A stretch of DNA of 64,000 nucleotides from Eutreptiella sp. 'Long Island Sound 2002'. Taxonomy: Eukaryota > Euglenozoa > Euglenophyceae > Eutreptiales > Eutreptiaceae. Made by a program: the position numbers and the translations under genes. Of this stretch, positions 19,281 through 31,699 are shown piece after piece. The number at the start of each line of letters is the position of its first letter. Within the stretch, counting starts at the first letter, position 1. Location of the stretch: the NCBI GenBank assembly GCA_964036045.1, contig OZ038392.1, forward strand, positions 41,392,806-41,456,805, written 5' to 3'. The notes under the pieces were generated by a model, which worked only from the letters and a program-made list of their open reading frames with translations, made no database searches and was not told where the DNA came from.

Positions 19281-22204
19281 CTCCCGGTGCTATTTTACCC
19301 ACTGATTTGTAAGCGGGGCCGGTACGGGCGCGTTTCCCTGAGCCGAGCGAGTCACAAGCGCAGGCACAGCACTGGACAAGAAGTCTGAACCTTGCTGAAA
19401 CTCAGAGTGAGCGCAGCGATCACAAAAGTAGCCCTTTTGTACCTAAAAGGACGAAAAGAGATACATCATGCAACCACAAAAACAGTATGTACACAAGACA
19501 AAATGGCACAAAGGGAGTCAGAGGAATTGGACAGGGTCCCATACGGAAACAAGGGTAGGTATGGGAACCCAGGACCTTCACCCTGACACACATAGGGGGG
19601 CAGGATACAACTCAACATGGGCCCTGAGATTTACTGCAGGCATCAGGGCACACAAGCAGGAAAAACCAGAAATGAGCATGTTTTACACACAGGATTCAAG
19701 TCAAAATTCAAGTGACGTATGGACTTCGACCGATCTTTCAAGGATAGACCAAGAGTCCAATGACCCAAATATGACCCAAAGACACTGTTGGTAGGCCATG
19801 GACAAAAAGCTGGCCCAAAACTGACCTGTGGCCTAGCTTTGCCATGGACCTGAAGTGACCCCATGAAATTAGGAATTCTTGACAAAATTCCTGGTAAAAT
19901 TCAAAATAGTGAGCCTATGTACCAGTAAGCTTCAAGTAAATGCTCAACGTAAAGTAGAGAGCACCATTGAAACATAGGAGAAGACCCCAAGGTCTAACTC
20001 CTCATAGGTTTTTTACTGTTAGCCTGTAAAGTGACCTCATGACAGGGTGTTTTTCAAGGCTCTGTATAGACCTGGTTGGAGCCATGTAAAACCACTATGC
20101 CATAGGCTTGGCAAAACGGGTTCGAATGACTCAAGTACATTATCAAGCATACCCAACCAAGTCTCAATACCCAAGGTATACACCTTGGAGTGAATGAGGG
20201 TCAAAGAACAAGGGAATTTGACCCAAAGAACCCAACAAACCAAGTCCCTGAAGTGGACACATGAAATTTGAGATCTCTAAAAAGCTTTGGGGATCCGGTT
20301 GCCCTGAGACGCCGGCGGCTGGAAATTCATCATACAAATTAAATTCCGTGAGTAGAGAGTTGGGGCTCTCATAGGAATCAATTCTTGAGTCAAAACTCAA
20401 CGATGGCTGGGAGTTATGAGCTCCACAAGTGAGCACATACACAGGGAAAAATTGGACATGCATGCTGGGCAATTTTTCCTAGACATGAAATTTACTCAAA
20501 TTTGCTTGCGCAAAATTGACCGGAACGAGCCGCCGTGCGTCGACGGGTTGGGAACTCGACCATATATGCATAGTAGGGACCGAGTAGGCCCCGATGGATC
20601 CAAAGTTCGAACAAAAACTCCATGGTAGTGGATCTCCATGATCGCCACAAGTGAGGACATGAAATTCAAAGGTCGAAAACGAAGTCGACTTTTTTGATGC
20701 TTGAACTCGGTACATGGCCGCAAATAATGCAAACAATGGCGAATTGCAAAGTGGACACATACCCAAACATGCACAAACAATAATTGGGTTCAAACTCTCC
20801 ACGGGCTTCGAGAACCGAGCCCGGAAAGTGAGCCCATGAGTGGGAAAAATTGAGTGAAAATGGACATGAAAATGACATAGTGAAAAAAGCTTAAAATGTT
20901 TCAAAATACTTTACGAAAAGAAGATGTTTGAGGCTCGAAGCGAGTCAAACTCTTCTATATTTCGAAAGTACGCATCAAATACGTACAAAACAAGCTTTTA
21001 CTTGACTTCCGGCTCCATGATATGTTAGAGATATCATGTCCAACTTCGAGCACATGAAAAAAAGTGTGCTCAAGTGAAGGTCATTGAAATTAATCCAACA
21101 CTTCGTCATCGGTTCAAAAATCAATAAATAAAAATCATACATGCACTCGAGACATGCACAAACATGCATGTCGTAAAATTAGCGAAATTCGACACAATGG
21201 CTCCGCGCACCAATCTCTCAAAGTGGGTCCATACCAGGGCCAAAAATGGCTCTTTTGGGCCATGGATGGCAGCCCCACCATGGATGTCTTGACCCACCAT
21301 GGTTATTAAATGAATTCCAAACGTCAAAATAAAGTGACCCAAAGTGTTTTGGGTCCGTGTACACCATGGGAAGAGATGCATACCTTTCTTTTCATTGAGC
21401 AATTCATGGTGTTCTTGGAATCCTATTTTTATGACTCAAAGTCAAAAAATCACTCATAACTTCAAATCTACTTGCAACTCACAAGTTTATTCAATATACA
21501 ATTAAAATAGACACTTATGGCTTTCCGATGCATTTTACTTTAAAGGTTACGGAAGCAGTGGCTTAAAGATATCCTCTGCTGAAGTGACCCTATGAAATGC
21601 ATAAAAATGGCATGCCATGACTAGTCAAATGAGGGGCAAGGGAAATGAAAGGCACCGTAAGGTGCCGGCGAAGCTCCTTGACCTACTCAGCATCTTATTT
21701 TGCCTGGGCATCATGTCGATGCCCAGTTTTCGATTTTCACCTCACCGCTTTGCGTTTTTTTGAATCCATTGTATAATTATGACATTGAATGAAGCAACAG
21801 TGAAGTCAAATCACTGTCGCTGGCCTTTGTTGAATTTCCGTAAAGGCCAGTTCATGGTTTCGCGATTTTGGTCGCACGGGCGCCAACTGGCGGTAGTTGC
21901 GCGAACTGGCGCGACGCCGGTTCACGCAGGCGCCGAAGCCAAAATCCAGGTCCTGTACGTTTGCGAATTTCACGGAAATTCGCCCACAAATATGAAGGGA
22001 TTTTCATTCCCTATTAATTGACGCAAAAAACCAAAAAAATGCGCCTAGTCCCCTGAAGTTTCCCAAAGATTTCAAGTTTCGGGGAACTTGGCATGAGGAC
22101 TTGTTGTGGAAAACAAAGTACAGTTTGTGACCTGAAGAGGGGGGGTAAAGGATGAGTAGTGGAGGACATAGGCGGGGGTTTGGGGGGTTGTCGGACACCA
22201 AACA
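19281..22204. mobile_element. Second LTR copy, lacking its first 29 bp, followed by CAGAG
   Basis: Nearly identical to 4685-7608 over 2924 bases with no length change; only scattered substitutions are seen. It ends CCAAACA at 22204 and is followed by CAGAG (22205-22209) and LINE sequence, the same right flank as the first LTR. Its missing 29 bp are found at 8366-8394. The few differences between the copies suggest they separated recently relative to the age of the LINE scaffold. Confidence 0.88.
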
Positions 22205-22475
22205 CAGAGGTTTCAAGTCCTAATCCTGCACATAGCACACAGAGCTCGACATCCACTGCCGGTACTGCTGAACTGAAAAGCTCCTAGGGTAGAAACTGCA
22301 GCAGCAGATAAATGCCCAATAAGACCACCTCTCGTCCACCGAGCTTGGCATAATCATGACCAAGGCGTCAGGGCAAGAGGCGGAAATGTGAGACTGTGCT
22401 GCACACAACAAATACCCACAGCAGTTCAAGCAGCTCTTGTTTCTTTTTTCGCAGAAGAGAACCTGGTTGAGGTAG

Positions 22476-22579
<104 letters not shown>

Positions 22580-23387
22580 ATTTGATTGATTTGATTTGAT
22601 TTGACTGTATCGTTTTGTACCGGATCCGTACCGGTCCCCGCGCAGTTATCCTCTCCTATCAACCACCTACCTACAAACCTTCTTTCCACTTTGTTGCACC
22701 TGTCGACACTTCCAGTCATTTCAAATCAAATGCAGACCCAGGCCGCACCCCGGCACGCACTTCCTGATGCTGACAGAGACATACAGATCAAATCTGGTGT
22801 ATCCGGTTTTTATTCATCTACTAATTTGAGCTCCTTGGGCTCCCTTGCATTGGACTGCAACCACTCCGTTCGATAATGTCTCACCTGCCCAGGACTGCCC
22901 CAAGACACCTTTCATTGGACTTTGAGAACCGTCACCATTGCTTCTCTACCCATGCAATTCAGGATAGTCAGGACACGTTGGCAACACACTGACCGTCAAC
23001 CAGCCCTCACAATTAAAACAAATCAAACTTTGATTGATGAATGCTTGAGGTGCGAGGCACGGACTGCCACACGACTTTGGATCGAATTGTGCAACATTGT
23101 TGGCACACACGCTGCCGGAGCAGACAGCGCCACATTGCATATTTCTTGGAGTAGCACCTGTGGACATAGTTTCCCGCTATGCGGAAGGAGAACCTGAGAC
23201 TGATGGAGAATGATACCTGTGGACCGGGCTACAACGTTTGGTCGCCCCCGTGGGACGCCGATGAACTTGCTTATCAGAGGGGCAACGCACACACAGAAAC
23301 CTGCACCAGGACCGCACAGCGCGACTCGAACGCACCACAAGTCCGTTCGGTTGGAAAATCTCTCAGCACACTGGGCCTAAGTGTTTC

Positions 23388-23771
23388 GTGACTATTCCCT
23401 TGACTGCATTTCGTGGTGTCCCTGCACGTTGGTGCACCCCCGCAACAGCGATCGCACACGTAACCCAAGACATCCACAAACAGCGTGACGCGGTGAAAGC
23501 TGTCACTGAGATCTTGTGCCTGAATCGGCACAGGCGTATGTACTGGCTCTGGCCCGAGTCACAACTGGCCCCAGCCCATGAACTTAATATTTGCGTGAAA
23601 AGCCCCAGTGAGCCTGTCCACGCGAGCGGTCATGATTATATTCCTGTTTGTAATGACTGCGATGGGCATCTGACGACTTGGGAGCACTTGCTGCGTGGAA
23701 ATTCTTCTGCGGATACCTCTGAGGCTGGAATCTGGGACGATCAGTGCCCTTACCACCTGCAGAGGGAGTGA
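23388..23771 (+). CDS. Antisense open frame in LINE 3' region, uncharacterised
   Basis: A 127-codon plus-strand frame lies opposite the LINE coding strand. Its C-terminal half has a CNDCDGHL motif and acidic residues (DTSEAGIWDD). U3 keeps an equivalent frame of 141 codons at 55117-55542 with mostly conservative differences; in U2 the C-terminal part is open from 48884. The minus strand is also partly open here, so I cannot tell which strand codes, if either does. No known family is recognised. Confidence 0.25.
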   Translation: MTIPLTAFRGVPARWCTPATAIAHVTQDIHKQRDAVKAVTEILCLNRHRRMYWLWPESQLAPAHELNICVKSPSEPVHASGHDYIPVCNDCDGHLTTWEHLLRGNSSADTSEAGIWDDQCPYHLQRE

Positions 23772-24516
23772 ACAGCAATCCGATATTCAATTGAACCAAT
23801 AAGGAGAAAACCACTTCAGGATGAGCACCCAGAGACATGTGATAATCGGACACCAGAAACCCAACACTATTGCCTTTTAATGTATGGAAGTGCCAGAGAT
23901 TGATGCCAATATCCTGTCGCAAGGGAAAGGATGCACCAATAGACCCGTCGTTGCCTGAGGCGGCGAGACTGTGCAACCTCCATCATCTCAGCAAGGTCTC
24001 CGTGGCTCTCAACGGGGCATACATCTGGACATTGTGGGCTCCAGTAACCAACGGCAACACCCACAGGGTCGACCAAGAAGTGGCTGAGATGACTTCCAGC
24101 ATGCTCCCTCCATGCAGACACAAGCACCCGCAGAAGCCGGGTGGAATACGACTGTCTGTGACTGGAAATATGACCAGAAAATCCACAAAGAACATTACTG
24201 TTGATGGAATGCAGAAGATTCAAGACCAGACGAGGCTCTGCTGCAGGCACAGAAGGCAGATCAGACTCGCTATCTGATTGCAGTACTTGACTGGCACTAC
24301 TTGACTGGCAGCCGCAAGAACCTGCATTTGCAGCGCCTACGGAAGTTGAACTCCGTGACGAGGAAGGCAGCCGCTAATCCCACGAAAAGGCATGAAGGAG
24401 ATCCACACAGGCCAGTGCACCGGCCCTGGGGAGTCTAGAGACGGCAAACGACCCGCTTGATCCGGATGGATCCAGACAATATGAACAGGAACAGCGCCGT
24501 GTACGGTGATTCTGCC

Positions 24517-27500
24517 TCACAGGACTTCGACGCGATTTGACGACACTCCGGCGTCCACTAGAAGCTTTCTAGTATCCTCCAGCCACCGCAAGATGTTCAG
24601 CTTGGTGTAGAGACAGTCATATAGTTGTTGAAGAGAAACATATGGTACCCATTGCCTGCACAGGGGACACTGACCACCCTCATGATCCCAGAACCATTCA
24701 TGTGTGGCAGAGTACAGCGACCAGCATCGAGCAAGACCCCAGAGCTTCGATCGAAGGGGTTGTACTTGCAGCCAATGCCGGGCTCCTGTGGTGGACTCGA
24801 GAAAAACGCTCAGCCACGCCCTGCACCCTGGGGTGGCACCGTTCTGGATCCCTAGAAAGCCAAGCAGATCAGCCTCTTGAACAAATTTTTTAAGATGCAC
24901 AATCACTTTCTCACCCTGAAACGGCAAGACACTGGAGCCACCGAACCACACAGAGAGGACCACAGAACTCGGAGCATGACGATCCGCTGCCCACTTCGCA
25001 TTTGCGTCCATCTCCGCATTGACTTCAGACAGCCAATCGTTTAGGTTGCTGTCATGTTGTGCTGGAAACCAGCCCCACCCATGCAGGACTCCTGCGACAT
25101 TGCCCGCTGCCACCACTCTGTCAAAGATATGACCAGGACGCATTGTGAGTGTCGCAGAACAGAGAGATAGAACTGCACATAGGCAATCGGACCACGACCA
25201 GACCAAACGCACAGGCAGGTGCAGCCCATCGATAGCCTCTTCGAACGCTTTTTACTGCTCATGCAGAGCCGTGGCCCAAAACACATGCTCTGGAGACGGA
25301 ACTCCGAGACACTTGAATAGGCATTGCCGCGGTGTTCTACAGGGAATTCCAAAAACAACTCTGTAAGCTCTGCAGATCATGCCAAACATGTCGAACATGT
25401 GTGCCTGAGCAGGGATGTTCACGATGCATTGAAAAACCAGCCTGCACACTACCAGGCCAGCCAGAATGGCATGAGCAACCTGAAGGGATGTAGGCCAGTT
25501 GCGTAGTCTGCCGATCACAAGCCTGCATGCTGCCTTGATGACACGAAAAACTTTTGCAACACCACCCACAGGATTGGCGTTTCCACCCAGAAATTTGACG
25601 TACGCGTACTTCTTCACAGACTCCACTGTGTCCGAGCCCCACTCGACTGTGGATCGAACACGAGTCACTGAGGTGCCTTTTATATCAAGCGACAGCAGTT
25701 TCATTTTGCCGCTGTGGTTTCGCTGACACAGAAGATCTATCACTGCCCTAAGTCTGTAGGCTAAGACTTGCGGACCTTCGTCATCGATTGCAAGACCAGA
25801 GGTGTCGTCGACATACCCCACTGTCCCCAAATGTTCGTCTGCCAACTTCATTGCCACCGGCATACCAAGACAGCTCAGGGCCACTGCCACGTGCAGGAGA
25901 TTAATCCCGAGAATGTAGAACAGGGGATCAAGCCCCCCGCCTTGTAAAACTCCTCCAAGGTGATGATAGGGGTCTGCGAGCCCCTGAGCGGTGACAACTG
26001 AGGTATGGAAAGCAGAATATTGTTCCAACAGCGGGAGGACAATGTCCGCCTTTTCTTGGGATTCTGCACTGGCAGCAGCAGCAAGAACTCCTCGGGAGAT
26101 CTCATCGTACGCTCCCACCAGGTCCAGAAACACCACCCTGGCGGAACAGAACCTTGCGAGAGACTGATGCATGCACAGATGCACCAGGCCGCGTAACCCA
26201 TGAACCGAGCTCCCTCGATATCCAGCAAACTGTCGCCCACATGAATGAGCTGGGGTGGTACCCATTTGCATCGTCACCGAAAGGAGTTTGGCCTGAAGGC
26301 GATAGAGGGCCGACATGAGTTCTATCGGACGAGAGTTCACATTGATGTCAAATCCAACACTCTTGAACAGTGTTAGGTGGAGAATCCACAGAGTTTCAGG
26401 TGGCCACTGCTTGTACAGTAAACGGAGAAGGCTCAGCAACCTGAGTAAGCTGGCGAGACACATATCCTTGACTAAACGGGGCACAAAGCAGTCTACTCCA
26501 GCTGTGGGGCTTGAGCAAAGGCTGAAAATACTCAGGAGCGCCTCCACTGAAAAGAACTTGTGCGGCGATCGGGTTCGCTCCATCCACAGGCGCCACACTG
26601 CACCGAGGGCAACCACCGGGCGTTGCTGATACATTGACTTGATCCACTCAACCAGAGTAGGATCCGGCCTGAGAATGTACTTTTTGGCACACACTTGCGG
26701 CGCAACTGCCAGAAACGCCGCACCCTTCACTAGAGAGCCTGTGGCAGAACACTGGATTTGGTGCATGACCATAAATGGGTTCGAACGCCTCAACTTCAGC
26801 ACGCTCAGGGACCTGTCGGTAAGGCTAGGACCGGAGACTTGTTTCCAATCAAAGATAACCGACTTCCAGTATGCAGTTGACTTCAACCTGGCAACGGACT
26901 CTCCTCTCTGCCATCCTTGCCCTTGTAGAATCGCTTCTAACTGATGACGTCCACTGGAGGTATGTCCCTGAGGCTGCGAACCAGGGCGTAGGGCAACAAC
27001 CAGGCACTCTCTGCAGGCTTGCATCCACAATGACGGGGAACGAATGGCTCCACTGAGTGCCTCGAACACCTCCGTGAACAGCTTTCTCTGAGCACCTTTC
27101 AACCTTCCCGCCTCGACAGGGCGCTTTCCAGATCCTGTGGCACCACGCAGCAGGGACACTGAGCCGGAGGCGTGAACTACAGGATGATGTCCAATGGGGG
27201 AAAGCCACAAGCCAGACAGAGCAGACCCGACACCTTTCACGACAAAGAAATTCTTGGGCAGAATCGGAGAACCCTCCATAGAAACAACATTTAACTGATG
27301 TTGCTGGAACACCACACTGGACTGACATTGACTCCTGATGTCGCGGTTCCAATCTGCACCCAGCGCAGTCCAAATAACAGCGGACTCTTCAATAACTCCA
27401 ACCACTGACAGGAGCTGCTTGTGGTACTCGGCCGTATCAGACCGCTGAGCCATATGAAGCGAACCAGCAATCCCAAGTCCCAACGCCGAGCTGACCAGAA

Positions 27501-28520
27501 CCAGAAGCGCAAAGTACTCATCCAGAACAACAGCAACAAAGGAAGCCCATGCTCCCCTGACCCAGACGTCCAGACCCTTGCCAACAAACACTACTGTGGA
27601 GCGCTTACTCCAGAAGCCATCCAGGTAGCGGCTCCGACGCTTCTTTGGGGCTCCGTATGTTTCCTGCAGTGCGATCATGTCTGACATGCTCTCTGCTTGC
27701 AGTGGCAATATTTGATCCCACTTGGTCACCGGGGTTTCTGTGGAGCGATTGATTCCCTGCAGGTTGATGCTGAGCATGGAGAACTCACGTGGACCGGATT
27801 CAGGTTCTCTGGCACCAGCATGTTGGACCACGCACTGACTTGATACTTTTGGGAACAGCATAGCGGGGGTGTCCAATTCAAGAACAGGGACATAAAGGGC
27901 CCATGCTCGCTATTTCTGATGACACTTGGGGCAACTTGACCGCAGAATGATTTCCACGAGGAATCAAATTTGGTGACTGAACACATGTTGGACCACCAGG
28001 CATCAAGCTGAATTGGAACGAGACTTTGACGACGGGCAATTAATCAACGATTACGTTGAAGCACTTGCGCATTGACACCTTGAATCAGGGCATGAAGAGC
28101 AGACCACAGGGGCAGTGTGTCGTCCTGCTGATCTGTGTCCACACTGACGGGCCAATGAACAATTCCAAGGCTACCAAAAACCGCTGGTGAGAATTCCAAG
28201 TGGAACTTGCTGGATCCTTGCGCATATACTCCTGAAGTACACTCCTCACTTACATCGATGAGGACCGACGAACAGCCAACCAGAGGAATAGCTGGAAGCC
28301 CATTTTTGCGCCAGAGGTCGCATATACGAGACCACTGCGGTCCAATAACCTCGACGACGGCGGCACTGCTCTGACTCCCAGACGATACTTGCACTGTGCG
28401 TGAAATTTGCTGCGTTATCTCTGCCGTGTGACACGGCTCTCCAATGGTAGTCAAAGAACCCCAGTCACCTGGCAAAGTTGGCAGAATGCTGGATGTGGGG
28501 ACATAGTTGCCCGATTTCAA
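24517..28520 (-). pseudogene. LINE U1 ORF2: N-terminal domain, APE endonuclease, reverse transcriptase (broken)
   Basis: ORF2 nicks target DNA and reverse-transcribes the element RNA there. Its N-terminal part (28520-28044) ends in a CGA-to-TGA change relative to U3. A one-base loss near 27790 shifts the frame. The main piece, 27876-25252, contains the endonuclease (INLQGI, ALQETYG, GADWNRDI, GHHPV) and reverse transcriptase: FLDLVGAYDE (motif A), LQGGGLDPL (motif B) and GYVDDT (motif C, about 25808-25822). Compared with U3, about 380 bases are missing near 25235, which removes the first two RNase H catalytic positions. The C-terminal piece, 25212-24517, keeps the end of the RNase H fold (SWSDC) and a CPLC motif. 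The 5' end overlaps the end of ORF1 in another frame. Nonfunctional as it stands. Confidence 0.85.
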
Positions 28521-28600
28521 ACTGCCCCGATTCTTCTGAGCACCGGATACACATTTGGATTTCGCAATGGAACTGCGGACCCCTGATGGAGAATCCGAGG

Positions 28601-29818
28601 CTAATCCACAGGATTGCTTGACAAATATCTCAACTTGTTGACGTGCTGACTCCCACTGGTCAGCTCTCGCACCTCCACTTGATCTGAGTACCCATGCGGG
28701 TCACGAGCTGAGGAAACCCTCAGATTTCCTGTTATTTCGCCGTTAGTGAGAAGGGCAAGCTGGGGTCCCGGAACATACATCGCAATCTGCCCGTACTGAT
28801 TGAGCATATCGCGGAAAGTGCGATAATCTAAGCTTAACATCCCAAAGACCTTCACGACAGCGGCAAAGGCATCCAGCGCATCCACTCCCTCAAGTCCCTG
28901 CAACAGAATTGGCTTCAACCTGTCAGTAGACTTGGCATACTTCTCAATTGTTACCGCGCCTCTCCCTGCTCCACCTGTCCATTTGAGTTGCGGTTGTCGT
29001 TGTCCAGATTGGTCCTCCTGACGGCCTGCATCATTGCGAATCCCAATACGTTGGGGGTTGGACTCACCAGTTTTGTCGTCAGGCACATCAGACACCGTGG
29101 TGCGCTCCGCCTCGTCGACATCCAGCACACAGGCTGAACTAGGGTTGGATCCCAACCTGGCTTGTTTGTGAGCTTTGGCGTTGGGAGACGCAGACGGTTC
29201 CCGAAGGCGTTTCAAAGACTCTTTTTGCTGCTTGTCACGCTGTAGCTGAGCAACTTGTTGACGGTCTACGCGGACCCATTTGGTGAACGCCACGAGAGTA
29301 CTTGTAAGCCAGGCAAGTTCATCCTGAGAGGCATGGGGAAGCCTGCACTGAAGAGCTTCAACAATGCCTGTTGCAGGCAGGAGCAGAAGGTCGACAGCCA
29401 GGCTTTCTCGGTAGGAGGAAGCCAGGAGACTGTGTAGATGATCTTCTTCTTCCAGCGACAAGTTACCATGCGTTTCCAAGAGCAGGTGCACTTGCGCAGA
29501 GGATCACTTCTCAATTGGTGTGGCGTTGGACGAGGAGGCACCTGCTTCAACACCTCTCAGATCATCTTCGGCATCAGAGATGAGATCGGCAGCATCAAAG
29601 AAAGTCAAAAACCACACGGACCACATCACCCTCAGGGATTTCTTTTTGTGCAGCAAACCAGAGCTCCATTCGCACAGGAGACTTTTCAAGGTAACGTAGC
29701 TGACACATCTCGGCACTGCTTCCAGACAGTGATATTTGCTCTCGAGATTGCTGACTTGCGTCCACCCCTTGCGCCTGGTCAAATTGGAAATGGACCCAAC
29801 AATCTTTGCTTCATCCAA
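28601..29818 (-). pseudogene. LINE U1 ORF1, interrupted by one TGA
   Basis: ORF1 proteins of LINEs bind element RNA. This one starts at an ATG at 29818 (MDEAKIVGS) and runs in one frame to 28601, except for a TGA at 29504-29506 where U3 has a serine codon. The middle is rich in Gln, Lys and Glu (VAQLQRDKQQKESLKRLRE) and may form a coiled coil followed by a basic segment. I recognise no RRM, CCHC or esterase domain. U3 carries a homologue at 60816-62126 with a different C-terminus. The frame overlaps the start of ORF2. Confidence 0.7.
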
Positions 29819-30270
29819 TTGCGACAGGGACTCCTTCAGAGAACACCATGAATCAGGGACGACATCGGGACGCAGGGCTGAAAATGACTCCAGAAACCCC
29901 AGAGTCTACTTTGCCAGCAAGCTTCGAAGCGCAAGAGAGAGGACAAAGGGATTCTCCGAACCAGGTTGTACCCACAGGGACACCAACTCTCACACCGCTT
30001 CTCCTTCATCAGGAACCCATCGCAGTTGGTTGACATCGGTGGGGTAACTGCAAAAATGCCCCAGACGATAAGAAGACATGGCGTGTACAGGAGCTCTGAG
30101 AGGCAGCACGACGAGCTCCCCGTAGGACACAGACAATGAGCAGTCAACTCAGCAACTACTCGCCACTGCACTCATGTGTTGAGAACCTCAATCGCCAGAT
30201 GGTAACTGCACCAGGCAGGCATCCGGGAGCCCTGAGAAGGGCACTATTGATGAAGCATTGCATGATTTGA
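29819..30270 (-). other. LINE U1 5' region and junction with U2
   Basis: Bases 29983-30270 recur at 49797-50091 at the 5' side of U2. In both places they lead into the 3' end of the next unit. No coding region is seen. The region may hold the LINE promoter, but no motif can be named. Confidence 0.5.
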
Positions 30271-31234
30271 TGGTATCTGCACTCGGCAGGCATCGGACAG
30301 GGCCAGCACCCTGTGAAGTCACTCCCGGTGACATTTACTTCCATACTCGGACTCTCGGACTAGATGGTCAGAATTGCCAAATACTGCAGCAGCAGCTTGT
30401 GCACTTGAGTCACCGCACTGAGAAGACCGCACCACAGACCCATGTGCGCACGCCTCAACAGCCACACAGGCCGAAAGCCCACGGGTCAAAGAGACAGTGA
30501 GCAGTCCAGCTGTAAGGAGGTACGCACAGGGTGGCAGCAGGGAACCTGGTCGCACTGCAGCTCATCAGCTGGTGCGCCCGGCGCACCTACAGTCGCCCCG
30601 GCGACCTACAACAGCACGGCAACCTGCATCACTGAAACCACGAATTGACGTACCCACTACTCCAGAAAAAACAGCTCCTGTATATTTGTAGAAATCCGCA
30701 GGAGGAACAGTACGACCTTGTACCCTTGAGTTGCAGCACTTAGAATACTACACCACAGACTCATGACTGCACGCCTGAACAGCCACAAAGGCCACAGGCA
30801 CACAAGTCAAAGAAGACCGTGGGCCGTCCAGCAGCAACTTCTGAGGGCACCATACGCAGCACTGGAACGATCAAGTGATGTGATTCCGTTCCCAGAAAAT
30901 CTGCTCCTGTAGCACAACACAGGGGCTCCTGAAACTCCATGTGCGGAGATTTCCAGCCCTAATCCTGCACATAACACACAGAGCTTGACATCCACTGCTG
31001 GTACCGCTGAACTGAAAAACTCCCAGAGCACCAAATTGCTGCAGCGCAGAAATGTCCAATAAGGTCACCTCTCGTCCACCCAGCTTGGCATAATCATGAC
31101 CAAGGCCTGAGGGCAAGAGGCGGAAAAGTGAGACTGCACTGCACACAACAAACTCGTATCAATTCAGGCAGTTCTTGGTTCTTTTTTTCCTATCTTCGCC
31201 GAAGAGGACCTGGTTGAGGACCGTAGTACTAGTG

Positions 31235-31282
<48 letters not shown>

Positions 31283-31294
31283 ATAGCAGTAGTA

Positions 31295-31336
<42 letters not shown>
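31235..31336. repeat. (TAG)n microsatellite with interruptions
   Basis: Trinucleotide array broken by AAT, AGC and GTGG variants; homologous to the arrays in the other LINE copies. Confidence 0.93.
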
Positions 31337-31699
31337 ATTTCGATTTGATTTGATTTGACTGTATCGTTTTGTACATGAGTTCTACCGGTCCGCGCGCAGT
31401 TATCCTCTTCTATCAACTACCTACAACCTTCTTTCCACTTTGTTGCACCTGTGGACACTTCCAGTCGCTTCAAATGAAATCCACACCCGGGCAGCCACCC
31501 GGCACACTCTTTCTGAAACTGACAGAGACATACAGATCAAGTCTGGCATATCCGGTTTTTTGAACAACTAATTTGAGCTCCTTGGGCTCCGTTGCAATGG
31601 ACTGCAACCTTTCCGTTGGATAGTGTCTCACCTGCCCGGGACTGCCCCAGGCCACCGTTCTCTGGTAGTTGAGAACCTTCACCTTTGCTTCTCTACCCA

